DNA of 64,000 bases from Micrococcales bacterium 73-13 (GTDB taxonomy: Bacteria > Actinomycetota > Actinomycetes > Actinomycetales > Microbacteriaceae). Each line of letters begins with the position of its first letter. Within the stretch, counting starts at the first letter, position 1. A program made the translations under genes and the position numbers. The notes under the pieces were generated by a model. The model was not told the DNA's origin, ran no database searches, and saw only the letters and a list, made by a program, of their open reading frames with translations. Positions 18,669-28,377 of this stretch are shown one piece after another. The stretch lies in the NCBI GenBank assembly GCA_001898855.1, contig MKVN01000008.1, positions 119,305 through 183,304 of the forward strand, written 5' to 3'.

Positions 18669-19516
18669 TGCGGGTGGCGAACCTCGGAGGGCGGCTGGTC
18701 CTCGTGGACGGCTCCCGGGCCCTCGACGTCGCGACCGCGAGCGGCGGGCAGTTCGACGCCGACCCGCAGCGGATCTACCCGCGCTGGGACGAGTTCCGCG
18801 AGTGGTTCTCCGGGGTCGAGCTCCACGGCAGCCCCTACGCGCCGGGGTCGCTGCGGTCGCCGGTGCCCGCCCCGGGGCAGGTGTTCGCGATCGGGCTCAA
18901 CTACCGCGCCCACGCCGACGAGACGGGCCTCGCGCGTCCGGAGACCGTCCCGCCCGTGTTCACGAAATTCCCGGCCTGCATCGCCGGGCCCTACGACGAC
19001 ATCGCCATCCCCTCCGGCGGCCACGTGGACTGGGAGGTCGAGCTGGTCGCGGTCATCGGGCGAACGGCATGGCGGGTCGCCGCGGCGGACGCCTGGTCGC
19101 ACGTGGCGGGCCTGACCGTCGGCCAGGACGTCTCCGAGCGCATCCTGCAGATGGCCGCGTCGCCGCCGCAGTTCAGCCTGGGGAAGTCCTACCCGGGCTT
19201 CGGCCCGCTCGGGCCGGTGCTCGTCACGCCGGACGAGTTCGAGGATCCCGACGACCTCGGCCTCGAGTGCTCGATCGACGGCGAGGTGGTCCAGTCCGGG
19301 CGCACCTCGCAGATGATCTTCCCGATCGGCGCGCTGATCGAGGCGCTCTCCGCCGTCGTCGAGCTGCGGCCGGGGGACGTCGTCTTCACGGGGACCCCCG
19401 CCGGCGTCGGCATGGGCCGCGTGCCGGCCCGCTACCTCGCGGCCGGCGAGCTGCTCGTCTCGAGCATCGAGGGGATCGGGACGCTGCGCAACCGGATGGT
19501 CGCGGCGCGGACCTGA
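18668..19516 (+). CDS. Fumarylacetoacetate hydrolase (FAH) family protein
   Basis: A 282-residue protein with the FAH C-terminal fold: FAIGLNYRAHADE, the metal-site WEVELVAVIG, GQDVSER, GKSYPGFGPLGP and the signature VFTGTPAGVGMG. Family members hydrate or hydrolyse 2-oxo acids or isomerise homoprotocatechuate intermediates. An enolase-type dehydratase, a dehydrogenase and an FAH hydrolase also occur together in the non-phosphorylative L-fucose/L-rhamnose route through 2,4-diketo-3-deoxy acids, so an analogous sequence is conceivable. It is the last gene of the operon. Confidence 0.88.
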   Translation: MRVANLGGRLVLVDGSRALDVATASGGQFDADPQRIYPRWDEFREWFSGVELHGSPYAPGSLRSPVPAPGQVFAIGLNYRAHADETGLARPETVPPVFTKFPACIAGPYDDIAIPSGGHVDWEVELVAVIGRTAWRVAAADAWSHVAGLTVGQDVSERILQMAASPPQFSLGKSYPGFGPLGPVLVTPDEFEDPDDLGLECSIDGEVVQSGRTSQMIFPIGALIEALSAVVELRPGDVVFTGTPAGVGMGRVPARYLAAGELLVSSIEGIGTLRNRMVAART

Positions 19517-19582
19517 GGCGCCGAGCGCATCCGGCCCGACGCCCGCGCGGCTCGTCGTCCCGCGCCCCGATGCCGGTTGTGC

Positions 19583-19760
19583 GATAATGGACGGCAGCCG
19601 CAGTGCGGCGAAAGGCTTAGCAAGACCCCGCGCGAGAGTCCCGATGACTCCCGAAGCAGCGCGGACCAGGATTCGCGACCGCGACTCGCATGAGAGTGCG
19701 GAGGTCGGCGGCGCACGAGAGTACCGGACGGGTCCGCCCGCCCGATGAGGAGCACCACCG
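19583..19760 (+). promoter_or_regulatory. Promoter and about 165-nt leader of the RNase E/G gene
   Basis: GATAAT at 19583-19588 is a good -10 box after the catabolic operon ends. From there to ATG 19761 there is a leader of about 165 nt with several complementary G/C segments. RNase E genes commonly control themselves through their 5' untranslated region; whether this leader does so is inference. The stretch 19517-19582 shows nothing else. Confidence 0.4.
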
Positions 19761-21767
19761 ATGGTGGACATCGAGAATTCCCCGGCGGCCGCCGACGCCG
19801 TCCCGTCTTCGACCTCCCTGCTGTTCATGGCGCCCCCGCCGCTGCCGGAGGCGCCGGAGGCCGACGACCCCGGCGACGATCCCGGCCTCGAGCCCGGTGG
19901 CGCCCGCCGCAGCCGGAGCCGCCGCCGCGGACGGGGCGACGGCGAGGCCCAGCCGGGCCAGGGCCAGCAGGGGCAGGGCCAGCCGAGCCAGCGCCAGCGC
20001 GCCCAGCGGCCCGCGCCCGAGCCGATCACCGAGCCGCAGCGGGTCAAGGGCTCGACGCGCCTCGAGGCGAAGAAGCAGCGCCGCCGTGACGGGCGCACCG
20101 ACGGGCGGCGCCGGACCGTCGTCACGGAGAGCGAGTTCCTCGCCCGCCGCGAGGCGGTCGACCGGGCGATGGTGGTGCGCAGCAAGTACGACCGGATCCA
20201 GGTCGCGGTGCTCGAGGACGACGTGCTCGTCGAGCACTACGTGGCGAAGAGCCAGGAGGCCTCCCTCATCGGGAACATCTACCTCGGCCGGGTGCAGAAC
20301 GTGCTGCCCAGCATGGAGGCCGCGTTCGTCGACATCGGCCGCGGCCGCAACGCCGTGCTCTACTCCGGCGAGGTCGACTGGGACGCCGCGCTGGCGAGCG
20401 CCGACGGCGAGAAGCCGAAGCAGCAGGCCAAGCGCATCGAGCTCGCGCTGAAGCCCGGCGACCGGGTGCTCGTCCAGGTCACCAAGGACCCGGTCGGGCA
20501 CAAGGGCGCCCGGCTCACCTCGCAGATCTCGCTGCCGGGCCGCTACCTGGTGTACGTGCCCAACGGCTCGATGTCGGGCATCTCCCGCAAGCTGCCGGAC
20601 ACGGAGCGCTCGCGGCTGAAGAAGATCCTCAAGGGCGTCCTGCCGGAGAGCGCCGGCGTCATCGTGCGCACCGCCGCCGAGGGCGCGACCGAGGAGCAGC
20701 TCACGCTCGACGTGCAGCGGCTCACCAACCAGTGGACGCACATCCAGCACGCCGTCGAGACCGCGAACGCGCCGGCGCTGCTGCACTCCGAGCCGGACCT
20801 GCTCGTCAAGATCATCCGCGACGTCTTCAACGAGGACTTCCAGCGCCTGGTCATCGAGGGCGAGGACGCGCACGAGGTCATCTCCGAGTACCTCCAGGCG
20901 GTCGCCCCGGACCTGCTCGAGCGCGTGGTGCGCTACGAGGGCGCCGACTCGTTCAGCGAGTACCGGATCGCCGAGCAGATCGACAAGGCGCTCGAGCGGA
21001 AGGTGTGGCTGCCGTCGGGCGGCTCGCTCGTCATCGACCGCACCGAGGCGATGACGGTCGTCGACGTCAACACCGGCAAGTTCGTCGGCCAGGGCGGCAA
21101 CCTCGAGGAGACCGTCACGAGGAACAACCTCGAGGCGGCCGAGGAGATCGTGCGCCAGCTGCGGCTGCGCGACATCGGCGGGATCGTCGTCGTCGACTTC
21201 ATCGACATGGTGCTCGAGTCGAACCGCGACCTCGTGCTGCGCCGGCTCGTCGAGTGCCTCTCGCGCGACCGCACGAAGCACCAGGTCGCCGAGGTGACCT
21301 CCCTCGGGCTCGTGCAGATGACGCGCAAGAAGATCGGCCTCGGGCTGCTGGAGACGTTCTCCGAGCCGTGCGAGGTGTGCGCCGGTCGCGGCGTCATCGT
21401 GCACCACGAGCCGGTCGTCAAGCACCGCGCCGCGGACGGCGGCACGCGCAAGCGCTCCGGCCGCGGCGCCGCCGGCGGGGCGAGCGGCGTCAAGAACGGC
21501 GTCGGCTCGGCCGGCACCCACGCGATCACCGAGGACGTGCGCAACGCCCTCTCCAAGATCGCGAAGAGCACGATCCACGCGGAGGACGAGGCCGTCGAGG
21601 CCGCCGCACCGGTCGAGCCCGCGTCCGAGTCGGTCGGGCAGGGCTCCGGGGGAGCCGTCGAGGCCGCGCCGGCCGAGGCCGTGGCCGAGGAGCCCGCCGC
21701 GCCCGCCAAGCCGCGCCGCCGCCGCGCGTCGACCAAGGCTCCGGTCACCCCGGCCGAGTCGGCCTGA
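19761..21767 (+). CDS. rne: Ribonuclease E/G
   Basis: Endoribonuclease for mRNA decay and rRNA processing. The 668-residue protein has a disordered N-terminal extension of about 130 residues rich in Arg, Gln and Gly, an S1-like domain interrupted in the usual place (IYLGRVQNVLPSMEAAFVDIG), and the RNase H/DNase I-like catalytic core. That core has metal-binding aspartates in VVDVNTGKF and VVDFIDM. The Zn-link motif is CEVCAGRG. An Ala/Glu/Lys tail ends in an RRRRAS patch. It is shorter than many actinobacterial RNase E proteins, mainly in the extensions. Confidence 0.95.
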   Translation: MVDIENSPAAADAVPSSTSLLFMAPPPLPEAPEADDPGDDPGLEPGGARRSRSRRRGRGDGEAQPGQGQQGQGQPSQRQRAQRPAPEPITEPQRVKGSTRLEAKKQRRRDGRTDGRRRTVVTESEFLARREAVDRAMVVRSKYDRIQVAVLEDDVLVEHYVAKSQEASLIGNIYLGRVQNVLPSMEAAFVDIGRGRNAVLYSGEVDWDAALASADGEKPKQQAKRIELALKPGDRVLVQVTKDPVGHKGARLTSQISLPGRYLVYVPNGSMSGISRKLPDTERSRLKKILKGVLPESAGVIVRTAAEGATEEQLTLDVQRLTNQWTHIQHAVETANAPALLHSEPDLLVKIIRDVFNEDFQRLVIEGEDAHEVISEYLQAVAPDLLERVVRYEGADSFSEYRIAEQIDKALERKVWLPSGGSLVIDRTEAMTVVDVNTGKFVGQGGNLEETVTRNNLEAAEEIVRQLRLRDIGGIVVVDFIDMVLESNRDLVLRRLVECLSRDRTKHQVAEVTSLGLVQMTRKKIGLGLLETFSEPCEVCAGRGVIVHHEPVVKHRAADGGTRKRSGRGAAGGASGVKNGVGSAGTHAITEDVRNALSKIAKSTIHAEDEAVEAAAPVEPASESVGQGSGGAVEAAPAEAVAEEPAAPAKPRRRRASTKAPVTPAESA

Positions 21768-21792
21768 GCCCGGCGCCCGCTACGGTAGGCGC

Positions 21793-22281
21793 GTGGGGAG
21801 CCTCGAGGGCTGGAGCGAGTTCGGCGTCGCCATGGCCGGCGTCACCGGGGCGCTCGCCGGCCTGCTGATCGTCGCGATGTCGGTGAACATCGAGGTCATC
21901 GTGGCCTCGAGGACGCTGCCGGCGCGCGCGGGTGCCGCGATCGCGACGCTCGTGCTGACCGTGGCGGTGTCCTGCCTCATGCTGATCCCGGGCACCAGCG
22001 GTCCGGTCTTCGGCGTCGAGGTGCTCGTCGGCACGGCGGCGGCCTGGGTCTTCGAGCTGCTGGCCGTCCGCCGCGTCCTCCGCTCCGACGAGTCGCAGCT
22101 GCGCTCGCGGTCCGGCGTGCTGGCGCTCGGCGTGCTGCCGCTGGCGGCGTTCACCGTCGGCGGCGCGCTGCTGGTCGCCGGCGTCGCGGCCGGCATGGTC
22201 GTGGTCGCCGTCGCCTGCGTGCTCGCGATCACCGCGGCGGTCGCGATCTCCTGGGTCACGCTCGTCGAGGTCCGCCGCTAG
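21793..22281 (+). CDS. Small multi-pass membrane protein
   Basis: A 162-residue protein with five or so predicted transmembrane helices (about residues 13-33, 46-66, 74-90, 107-127 and 130-155). I do not recognise the family. TACGGT at 21781-21786 ends 6 nt before GTG 21793, so a leaderless start is likely. It lies 25 nt after rne and is convergent with the DUF4031 gene. Confidence 0.75.
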   Translation: MGSLEGWSEFGVAMAGVTGALAGLLIVAMSVNIEVIVASRTLPARAGAAIATLVLTVAVSCLMLIPGTSGPVFGVEVLVGTAAAWVFELLAVRRVLRSDESQLRSRSGVLALGVLPLAAFTVGGALLVAGVAAGMVVVAVACVLAITAAVAISWVTLVEVRR

Positions 22282-22317
22282 CGGGCCGGCGCCCGACCGT
22301 GCCCGCGGGTCGCCTGC

Positions 22318-22578
22318 TCAGCGGTCGCGGGCGCGCACCCGCAGACCGCTCGCGATGAGACGGCGGGTGAGCTCGTTGGCGCTGACCAGGCGGGCGCCGA
22401 GCTCCACCAGCTGGTGCTGGCGCTCGGCGGGGTAGTCGTAGTGGTCGAGGTCGAAGCCGCGCTCCGGGAAGCCGGCGCCGCGCGCGAACGCGTGCAGCTC
22501 CTCGAGCGAGGCGTCGCTGACGACGTGCCCCCAGATCCGGCCGTGCCGCGGCCACATCGGCTCGTCGATGAGGATCAC
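22318..22578 (-). CDS. DUF4031 domain protein
   Basis: An 86-residue protein matching DUF4031: an N-terminal LIDEPMWPRHGRIWGHVVSD segment and a conserved FDLDHYDYPAERQHQLVELGA segment in the middle. The conserved His, Asp and Tyr positions suggest a small enzyme or metal-binding fold, but no activity is established. GTG 22578 is preceded directly by GGGGAG. It is convergent with the membrane protein gene and backs onto the rplU promoter. Confidence 0.82.
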   Translation of the reverse strand: MILIDEPMWPRHGRIWGHVVSDASLEELHAFARGAGFPERGFDLDHYDYPAERQHQLVELGARLVSANELTRRLIASGLRVRARDR

Positions 22579-22597
22579 CTCCCCATCCTGCCGTGGT

Positions 22598-22626
22598 TTG
22601 CCGGAGCGGGGCGTCTCGGCTATTCT
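22598..22626 (+). promoter_or_regulatory. Promoter of the rplU-rpmA operon
   Basis: A -35 TTGCCG (22598-22603), a 17-bp spacer and a -10 TATTCT (22621-22626) make a standard housekeeping promoter. About 60 nt of leader follow before ATG 22693 and could hold a ribosomal-protein leader structure. Confidence 0.65.
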
Positions 22627-22692
22627 TGAACGTCGGTGTCCGCGGCTCCGCCGCGTCAGACACGAGTCAGGCTTCTTCAGATGGGACCACCA

Positions 22693-23001
22693 ATGGTGTA
22701 CGCGATCGTCCGCGCCGGCGCACGGCAGGAGAAGGTCGAGGTCGGCACGGTCGTCGTGCTCGACCGGCAGCAGGCGAACGTCGGCGACACGATCTCGCTC
22801 GCGCCGGTGCTCGTCGTCGACGGCGACAAGGTCACCAGCGACGCCAAGGCCCTAGCGAAGGTCAAGGTCGAGGCCGAGGTGGTGCGCGAGGAGCGCGGTC
22901 CGAAGATCGTCATCCAGAAGTTCAAGAACAAGACCGGGTACAAGAAGCGCCAGGGCCACCGCCAGGACCTCACCCGCGTCAAGATCACGAAGATCGCGTA
23001 A
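22693..23001 (+). CDS. rplU: 50S ribosomal protein L21
   Basis: A 102-residue bL21 protein of normal length: [18 protein letters not shown] at the start and [19 protein letters not shown], the rRNA-binding signature, near the end. I chose ATG 22693 because it gives the family's usual N-terminus; upstream in-frame ATGs would add nonconserved residues. It is followed after 15 nt by rpmA, the universal pairing. Confidence 0.97.
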   Translation: MVYAIVRAGARQEKVEVGTVVVLDRQQANVGDTISLAPVLVVDGDKVTSDAKALAKVKVEAEVVREERGPKIVIQKFKNKTGYKKRQGHRQDLTRVKITKIA

Positions 23002-23016
23002 GGGGCTGAGCACCGA

Positions 23017-23271
23017 ATGGCACACAAGAAGGGCGCGAGCTCCTCGAAGAACGGCCGCGACTCGAACTCGCAGCGCCTCGGCGTCAAGCGCTTCGGCGGC
23101 CAGGTCGTCAAGGCCGGCGAGATCATCGTCCGCCAGCGCGGCACCCACTTCCACCCCGGCGCGAACGTCGGCCGCGGCAAGGACGACACGCTGTTCGCCC
23201 TCGAGGCCGGCGCCGTCGAGTTCGGCAGCAAGGGCGGCCGCAAGGTCGTCAACATCGTCGTGGGCGCGTAG
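23017..23271 (+). CDS. rpmA: 50S ribosomal protein L27
   Basis: An 84-residue bL27 protein starting [16 protein letters not shown], with the conserved [10 protein letters not shown] and [23 protein letters not shown] split over residues 20-67. Its N-terminal tail reaches the ribosomal peptidyl transferase centre. There is no Firmicute-type N-terminal cleavage extension. Confidence 0.97.
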   Translation: MAHKKGASSSKNGRDSNSQRLGVKRFGGQVVKAGEIIVRQRGTHFHPGANVGRGKDDTLFALEAGAVEFGSKGGRKVVNIVVGA

Positions 23272-23400
23272 CCGGCCGAGACGGTGATCGGGCAGCGGGT
23301 GCGGCCCGCGTCTCGGGCTCACCGTTCGAGCGACTCGTAGGCTGGTCTCGGGACGTCGCCCACGGCGGCTCCTCGACCAGCGGGTTCCCAGGAGAACGTC

Positions 23401-24909
23401 ATGGCGCAGTTCGTCGACCAGGTGACGCTCCACCTCGCCGCCGGCGACGGCGGCGACGGGTGCGTCTCGGTGCGCCGCGAGAAGTTCAAGCCCCTGGCCG
23501 GCCCCGACGGCGGCAACGGCGGCGACGGCGGCGACGTCGTGCTCGTCGCCGACCCGCAGGAGACGACGCTGCTGACGCTCAAGTACGCGCCGCACCGACG
23601 CGCGGGCGGCGGCGCGGCCGGCGCCGGCGACCTGCGCCACGGTGCGAGCGGCGCCGACACGGTGCTGTCCGTCCCGGTCGGCACCGTCGTCAAGGACGAG
23701 GCCGGCGAGCTGCTCGCCGACCTCGACGAGCCCGGACTGCGGTTCGTCGTCGCGCCCGGCGGGCAGGGCGGTCTCGGGAACGCCGCGCTGGCGACGGCCA
23801 GGCGCAAGGCGCCCGGCTTCGCGCTGAAGGGGACGCCGGGGTTTTCCGGCGACGTGCTGCTCGAGCTGAAGACGGTCGCCGACGTCGCACTGGTCGGCTA
23901 CCCGTCCGCCGGCAAGTCGAGCCTGATCGCGGCGCTCTCCGCGGCGCGGCCGAAGATCGCCGACTACCCGTTCACGACGCTGCACCCGAACCTCGGCGTC
24001 GTCGAGGCCGGGGCGACCCGGTACACGATCGCCGACGTCCCCGGCCTCATCGAGGGCGCGAGCGAGGGCAGGGGGCTCGGCCTCGAGTTCCTGCGCCACG
24101 TCGAGCGCTGCTCCGCGCTGCTGCACGTCCTCGACTGCGCGACGCTCGAGCCGGGCCGGGACCCGATCTCCGACCTCGACACGATCCTCCGGGAGCTCGC
24201 CGCGTATCCGGTGCCGGAGGGCCAGCTCCCGCTCCTGGAGCGTCCGCAGCTGGTCGCGCTGAACAAGATCGACGTGCCGGACGGCCGCGAGCTCGCCGAC
24301 TTCGTCCGGCCCGAGCTCGAGGCGCGCGGATACCGGGTGTTCGAGGTGTCGGCGGTCTCCCGCGAGGGGCTGCGCGAGCTGAGCTTCGCGCTCGCCGAGC
24401 TGGTCGTCGCGGACCGCGCGGCGAAGGCGGCCGCCTCGGCGCAGCGCCCGCGGATCGTGATCCGGCCGCGCGCGGTCGACGCGCGGGACTTCGAGATCCG
24501 CGTCGAGGGCGGCACCACGACCCTCTACCGGGTGCTCGGCGCGAAGCCGGAGCGCTGGGTCGCACAGACCGACTTCGACAACGACGAGGCCGTCGGCTAC
24601 CTGGCGGACCGGCTCGCCCGGCTCGGCGTCGAGGACGAGCTGTTCCGGCTCGGCGCGACCCCCGGTGCGACCGTGAAGATCGGGCGCGGCGGGCGCGAGG
24701 TCACCTTCGACTGGGAGCCGACGCTCACGAGCGCGGCCGAGCTCGTGCGGAGCCCGCGCGGGACCGACGCCCGCGTCGACGGCGGCTCGGGTCGGCGCAC
24801 GACGAGGCAGCGCCAGGAGGAGTACCACGCCTGGATGGACGCGAAGGCGGCGGCGCGCGCGGAGCTCGAGGCCGAGCGCGAAGGCGGATACTGGAGCGAC
24901 GATGACTGA
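23401..24909 (+). CDS. obgE: GTPase Obg/CgtA
   Basis: A 502-residue ribosome-assembly and stringent-response GTPase. The glycine-rich Obg fold spans residues 1-158, then the G domain with G1 GYPSAGKSS at residues 166-174, G3 [10 protein letters not shown] and G4 NKID, and then the OCT domain ([14 protein letters not shown]). The acidic/Arg tail is typical of actinobacteria. ATG 23401 follows AGGAGAACGTC. The stop overlaps proB. Confidence 0.96.
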   Translation: MAQFVDQVTLHLAAGDGGDGCVSVRREKFKPLAGPDGGNGGDGGDVVLVADPQETTLLTLKYAPHRRAGGGAAGAGDLRHGASGADTVLSVPVGTVVKDEAGELLADLDEPGLRFVVAPGGQGGLGNAALATARRKAPGFALKGTPGFSGDVLLELKTVADVALVGYPSAGKSSLIAALSAARPKIADYPFTTLHPNLGVVEAGATRYTIADVPGLIEGASEGRGLGLEFLRHVERCSALLHVLDCATLEPGRDPISDLDTILRELAAYPVPEGQLPLLERPQLVALNKIDVPDGRELADFVRPELEARGYRVFEVSAVSREGLRELSFALAELVVADRAAKAAASAQRPRIVIRPRAVDARDFEIRVEGGTTTLYRVLGAKPERWVAQTDFDNDEAVGYLADRLARLGVEDELFRLGATPGATVKIGRGGREVTFDWEPTLTSAAELVRSPRGTDARVDGGSGRRTTRQRQEEYHAWMDAKAAARAELEAEREGGYWSDDD

Positions 24910-25762
24910 GGAGGAGCCCGCCGTGCAGCGGCGCATCGAGAGCCCGACCACCGGCTCCCTCCCGCTGGTCAGCGCGGTGGAGCGCCACGAGCACATTCCC
25001 GCCGCGCCGCGCATCGTCGTCAAGGTCGGCTCGTCGAGCATCACCGGCGAGCACGTCGGGCAGATCGACACGCTCGTCGACGCCCTCGCCGAGGCGCACG
25101 GCCGCGGCTCGGAGGTGATCCTCGTCTCCTCCGGCGCGATCGCCAGCGCGATGCCGCTGCTCGACCTCGCCGGGCGGCCAGCGGACCTCGCGACGCAGCA
25201 GGCCGCCGCGGCGGTCGGGCAGAGCCTGCTCATGTGGCGCTATCAGACCAGCCTCGACCGGTACCGGATCGTCGCCGGCCAGATCCTGCTGACGGCGGGC
25301 GACATGGAGAACCCGGCCCACCGCTCGAACGCGCGACGGGCGATCGAGCGGCTGCTCGGGCTGCGGGTGCTGCCGATCGTCAACGAGAACGACACGGTCG
25401 CGACCCAGGAGATCCGCTTCGGCGACAACGACCGGCTCGCCGCGCTGGTCAGCGTCCTCGTCCGCGCGGACGTGCTGGTGCTGCTCTCCGACGTCGACGC
25501 GCTGTACACCCGGCCGCCGAGCGAGCCGGGGGCGGTGCGGATCGAGCACGTGCCGCACGACGACGACCTGCGCGCCGTCGCGTTCGGCGACGTCGGCGCC
25601 GCCGGCGTCGGCACCGGGGGAGCCTCGACGAAGGTCGCCGCCGCGAAGTACGCCGCCGCACACGGCATCCCGACGCTGCTCGCCGAGACCGGCTCGGTCG
25701 CCCGCGCGCTGAGCGGCGAGCGCCTCGGCACGTGGTTCCAGGCGGCTCCCCTCGAGGCCTGA
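24902..25762 (+). CDS. proB: Glutamate 5-kinase
   Basis: First step of proline synthesis: phosphorylates glutamate. The 286-residue amino-acid-kinase fold has [10 protein letters not shown] near the N-terminus, [10 protein letters not shown], the glutamate-binding NENDTVA and [14 protein letters not shown]. The C-terminal PUA domain found in many ProB proteins is absent. ATG 24902 overlaps the obgE stop and has GGAG 5 nt upstream, but GTG 24923, with AGGAGGAG 6 nt upstream, is an equally good or better start. Confidence 0.93.
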   Translation: MTEEEPAVQRRIESPTTGSLPLVSAVERHEHIPAAPRIVVKVGSSSITGEHVGQIDTLVDALAEAHGRGSEVILVSSGAIASAMPLLDLAGRPADLATQQAAAAVGQSLLMWRYQTSLDRYRIVAGQILLTAGDMENPAHRSNARRAIERLLGLRVLPIVNENDTVATQEIRFGDNDRLAALVSVLVRADVLVLLSDVDALYTRPPSEPGAVRIEHVPHDDDLRAVAFGDVGAAGVGTGGASTKVAAAKYAAAHGIPTLLAETGSVARALSGERLGTWFQAAPLEA

Positions 25763-25771
25763 GCGCCCCGA

Positions 25772-26962
25772 TCAGCCGACCCGCGCCGCGTCCCGCTCCG
25801 CGGCCGCCCGCGGCACGACGGGCACCGCCGCGAGCGGGGCGATCGCGACGAGCGCCCAGGCGATCGGGTAGCCGACCAGGCCGATCAGCCCGCCGACCGC
25901 CGGCGGCACGATCGCGGCGGCGAGGAACTGGCCGGTGTTCTGCACCCCGAGCGCGCGCCCCGACCAGCGCGGCCCGGAGTACTCGGCGACCGCGGTGAAG
26001 GCGAGGCCGTTGTCGGCGACCGAGATGCAGCTCGCGACGACGTAGGCGGTCGCGGCGGCGATCGGCCAGTCCAGCCAGCCGAAGGCCGCGGTGAGCAGCA
26101 TCGTCGCGATCCCGGCGATCGCGACCCAGCGCAGCGGTCGCAGCCGGGATCCCGTCCGGTCGCTCCAGACCCCGGCGAGGATCCGGCCGCTCGCGCCGAG
26201 CAGCTGGGAGATCGCCAAGACGAGACCGGCGGCGAGCGGGTCCCAGCCGAAGCCGGCGGTGAACCACACCAGCCCGAAGGTCGACAGCGCGAACTGCGGG
26301 ACGACCAGCAGCACCGAGACGGCGTGCACGCGGTGCAGGAACGCCGAGCCGCGATACGGGTTGGCCGTCGCCGCGGTCTCCCGCCGCGGTGCCCGCGCGG
26401 GGTCGACGACCAGCAGCGCGCACAGCACCAGGCTCGCCAGGCTCATCGCTCCGCCGAGCGCGAGCGCGGCCGGGATGCCGCCGGCGCTCGCGAGCGAGGG
26501 CACCGCGAGCGAGGCGACGGCGATGCCGAGCGGCTGGCAGGTCTGCCGGATGCCCATCGCGAGCCCGCGCCGCTCGGGCGGGAACCAGCCGACGATGAGG
26601 CGCCCGCTCGCCGCGTTCGTGCAGGCCGACAGCCCGCCGGAGAGGACGAGAGCGACCCCGAGCAGCGCGAAGCCCCCGGCCAGCATCGAGAGCGCGACGG
26701 CGACGGTGCAGGCGGCGAGCCCGACCAGCAGGATCCGCCGCTCGCCCCAGCGGTCGGTGGCGGCGCCCCAGGCGACGAGCGTGAGCACGAGGCCGAGGTT
26801 CGGCGCGGCCGCGAGCAGGCCGGCCTCGGCGAGGGAGAGGCCGCGCTCCGAGTGCAGCAGCGGGATGAGGAACGCGGGGGTGGCGGCGACCACGGTCGTC
26901 GAGGTCTGGGCGACGACCGCGGTCGCCAGCATCAGCCAAGGTCGGGGACGGCGGGAGGGCAT
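25772..26962 (-). CDS. MFS transporter
   Basis: A 396-residue major facilitator with 12 predicted helices. The first inter-helix loop has a GAATDRWGERR motif, and FPPERRGLAMGIRQTCQPLG is typical of the family. Substrate is unknown. I chose ATG 26962 (MPSRRPRPW), which starts just before helix 1; the frame extends further upstream but that part is Pro/Arg low-complexity. It is inserted in reverse between proB and proA, separating two genes that are often adjacent. Confidence 0.85.
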   Translation of the reverse strand: MPSRRPRPWLMLATAVVAQTSTTVVAATPAFLIPLLHSERGLSLAEAGLLAAAPNLGLVLTLVAWGAATDRWGERRILLVGLAACTVAVALSMLAGGFALLGVALVLSGGLSACTNAASGRLIVGWFPPERRGLAMGIRQTCQPLGIAVASLAVPSLASAGGIPAALALGGAMSLASLVLCALLVVDPARAPRRETAATANPYRGSAFLHRVHAVSVLLVVPQFALSTFGLVWFTAGFGWDPLAAGLVLAISQLLGASGRILAGVWSDRTGSRLRPLRWVAIAGIATMLLTAAFGWLDWPIAAATAYVVASCISVADNGLAFTAVAEYSGPRWSGRALGVQNTGQFLAAAIVPPAVGGLIGLVGYPIAWALVAIAPLAAVPVVPRAAAERDAARVG

Positions 26963-27093
26963 GCGGCGGGCTTCCGGTCGGATCGGCGGACCGGCAGGGC
27001 GGCGGCACCGCGTGCAGGGTGCCGGTCGGTTCAGGCCCTGCCGCGGCTCCGAAGGCGGAGTCCACGGGACATGGCGCCACGGTACCACGCGCG

Positions 27094-27105
27094 TAGACTC
27101 GGCCC
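27094..27105 (+). promoter_or_regulatory. Leaderless -10 box of proA
   Basis: TAGACT (27094-27099) is followed by CGGCCC and ATG 27106. The 6-nt gap and missing Shine-Dalgarno indicate a leaderless proA transcript that is independent of proB. Confidence 0.55.
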
Positions 27106-28368
27106 ATGACGACGCGGACCGCCCTGAGCCTGACCGACAAGCTCTCGCTCGCCCGGGAGGCCTCCCGGGCGCTCGCGCAGGCGTCGACGGCTCGGAAGAA
27201 CGCGGGGCTCGAGGCGATCGCCCAGGCGGTCGAGGCCGGCGCCGACCGGATCCTCCCGGCGAACGAGCTCGACCTCGCGAACGGCCGGGAGAACGGCATG
27301 TCCGCCGGTCTCGTCGACCGGCTCACGCTGACCGAGGCGCGGCTCGAGGGCCTCGCGAGCGCGGTCCGCGAGATCGCGCAGCTGGCCGACCCGGTCGGCG
27401 ACGTGGTCCGCGGGTCCTCGCTGCCGAACGGGCTGCAGCTGACCCAGGTGCGCGTCCCGTTCGGCGTCATCGGGGCGATCTACGAGGCCCGGCCGAACGT
27501 CACGATCGACATCGCCTCCCTCGCCCTGAAGTCCGGCAACGCGACGGTGCTGCGCGGCGGCTCCGCGGCGGAGCACACCAACCGCGTGCTCGTCGGCATC
27601 ATCCAGGACGCGCTCGAGTCGACCGGGCTGCCGCGCGACGCGGTGCAGACGATCGACGAGTTCGGCCGCGAGGGCGCCACCCAGCTGATGGCCGCTCGGG
27701 GGTACGTCGACGTGCTCATCCCGCGGGGCAGCCAGGGGCTCATCGACGCGGTCGTGCGCGAGTCGAAGGTGCCGGTGATCGAGACCGGCGCCGGCGTCGT
27801 GCACGTCTACCTGGACGAGTCGGCCGACGAGGCGATGGCGGTCGACATCGTCGTGAACGCGAAGGTGCAGCGGCCCTCGGTCTGCAACGCGGCGGAGACG
27901 CTGCTCGTGCACCGCGACGCGGCGGACCGGCTGGTCCCGCCGGTGCTCGCCGCGCTCGCCGCCCGGAACGTCCGGCTGCACGCCGACGAGCGGGCGCGGG
28001 CGCTGCACGCCGACGCGGTGCCGGTGACCGAGGAGGACTACGCGATCGAGCACATGGCGCTCGAGATGAACGTGCGGGTCGTCGACGACCTGGACGAGGC
28101 GCTCGACCACATCCGCCGGTACTCGACGAGGCACACCGAGGCGATCGTCACGAACGACTACGCGCGGGCCGAGCGCTTCCTCGCCGAGGTCGACGCCGCG
28201 GTGGTGATGGTGAACGCCTCGACCCGGTTCACCGACGGCGGCGAGTTCGGCTTCGGTGCGGAGGTCGGCATCTCGACGCAGAAGCTGCACGCGCGCGGGC
28301 CGATGGGACTGCCGGAGCTGACGAGCACGAAGTGGATCGTGCGCGGCTCCGGGCAGGTCCGCGGCTAG
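27106..28368 (+). CDS. proA: Gamma-glutamyl phosphate reductase
   Basis: Second step of proline synthesis: NADPH-dependent reduction of gamma-glutamyl phosphate. The 420-residue aldehyde-dehydrogenase-fold protein has the catalytic Cys260 in RPSVCNAAETLL, the nucleotide-binding FGVIGAIYEARPNVT and the C-terminal FGFGAEVGISTQKLHARGPMG segment. It has its own leaderless promoter. Confidence 0.96.
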   Translation: MTTRTALSLTDKLSLAREASRALAQASTARKNAGLEAIAQAVEAGADRILPANELDLANGRENGMSAGLVDRLTLTEARLEGLASAVREIAQLADPVGDVVRGSSLPNGLQLTQVRVPFGVIGAIYEARPNVTIDIASLALKSGNATVLRGGSAAEHTNRVLVGIIQDALESTGLPRDAVQTIDEFGREGATQLMAARGYVDVLIPRGSQGLIDAVVRESKVPVIETGAGVVHVYLDESADEAMAVDIVVNAKVQRPSVCNAAETLLVHRDAADRLVPPVLAALAARNVRLHADERARALHADAVPVTEEDYAIEHMALEMNVRVVDDLDEALDHIRRYSTRHTEAIVTNDYARAERFLAEVDAAVVMVNASTRFTDGGEFGFGAEVGISTQKLHARGPMGLPELTSTKWIVRGSGQVRG

Positions 28369-28377
28369 GATTGCCGC

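Noticed and set aside
23313..23343. A promoter for obgE with TAGGCT as -10
   Set aside because: The hexamer is acceptable but no -35 is found at the right distance. obgE may be read from the rplU promoter, so I did not annotate it.
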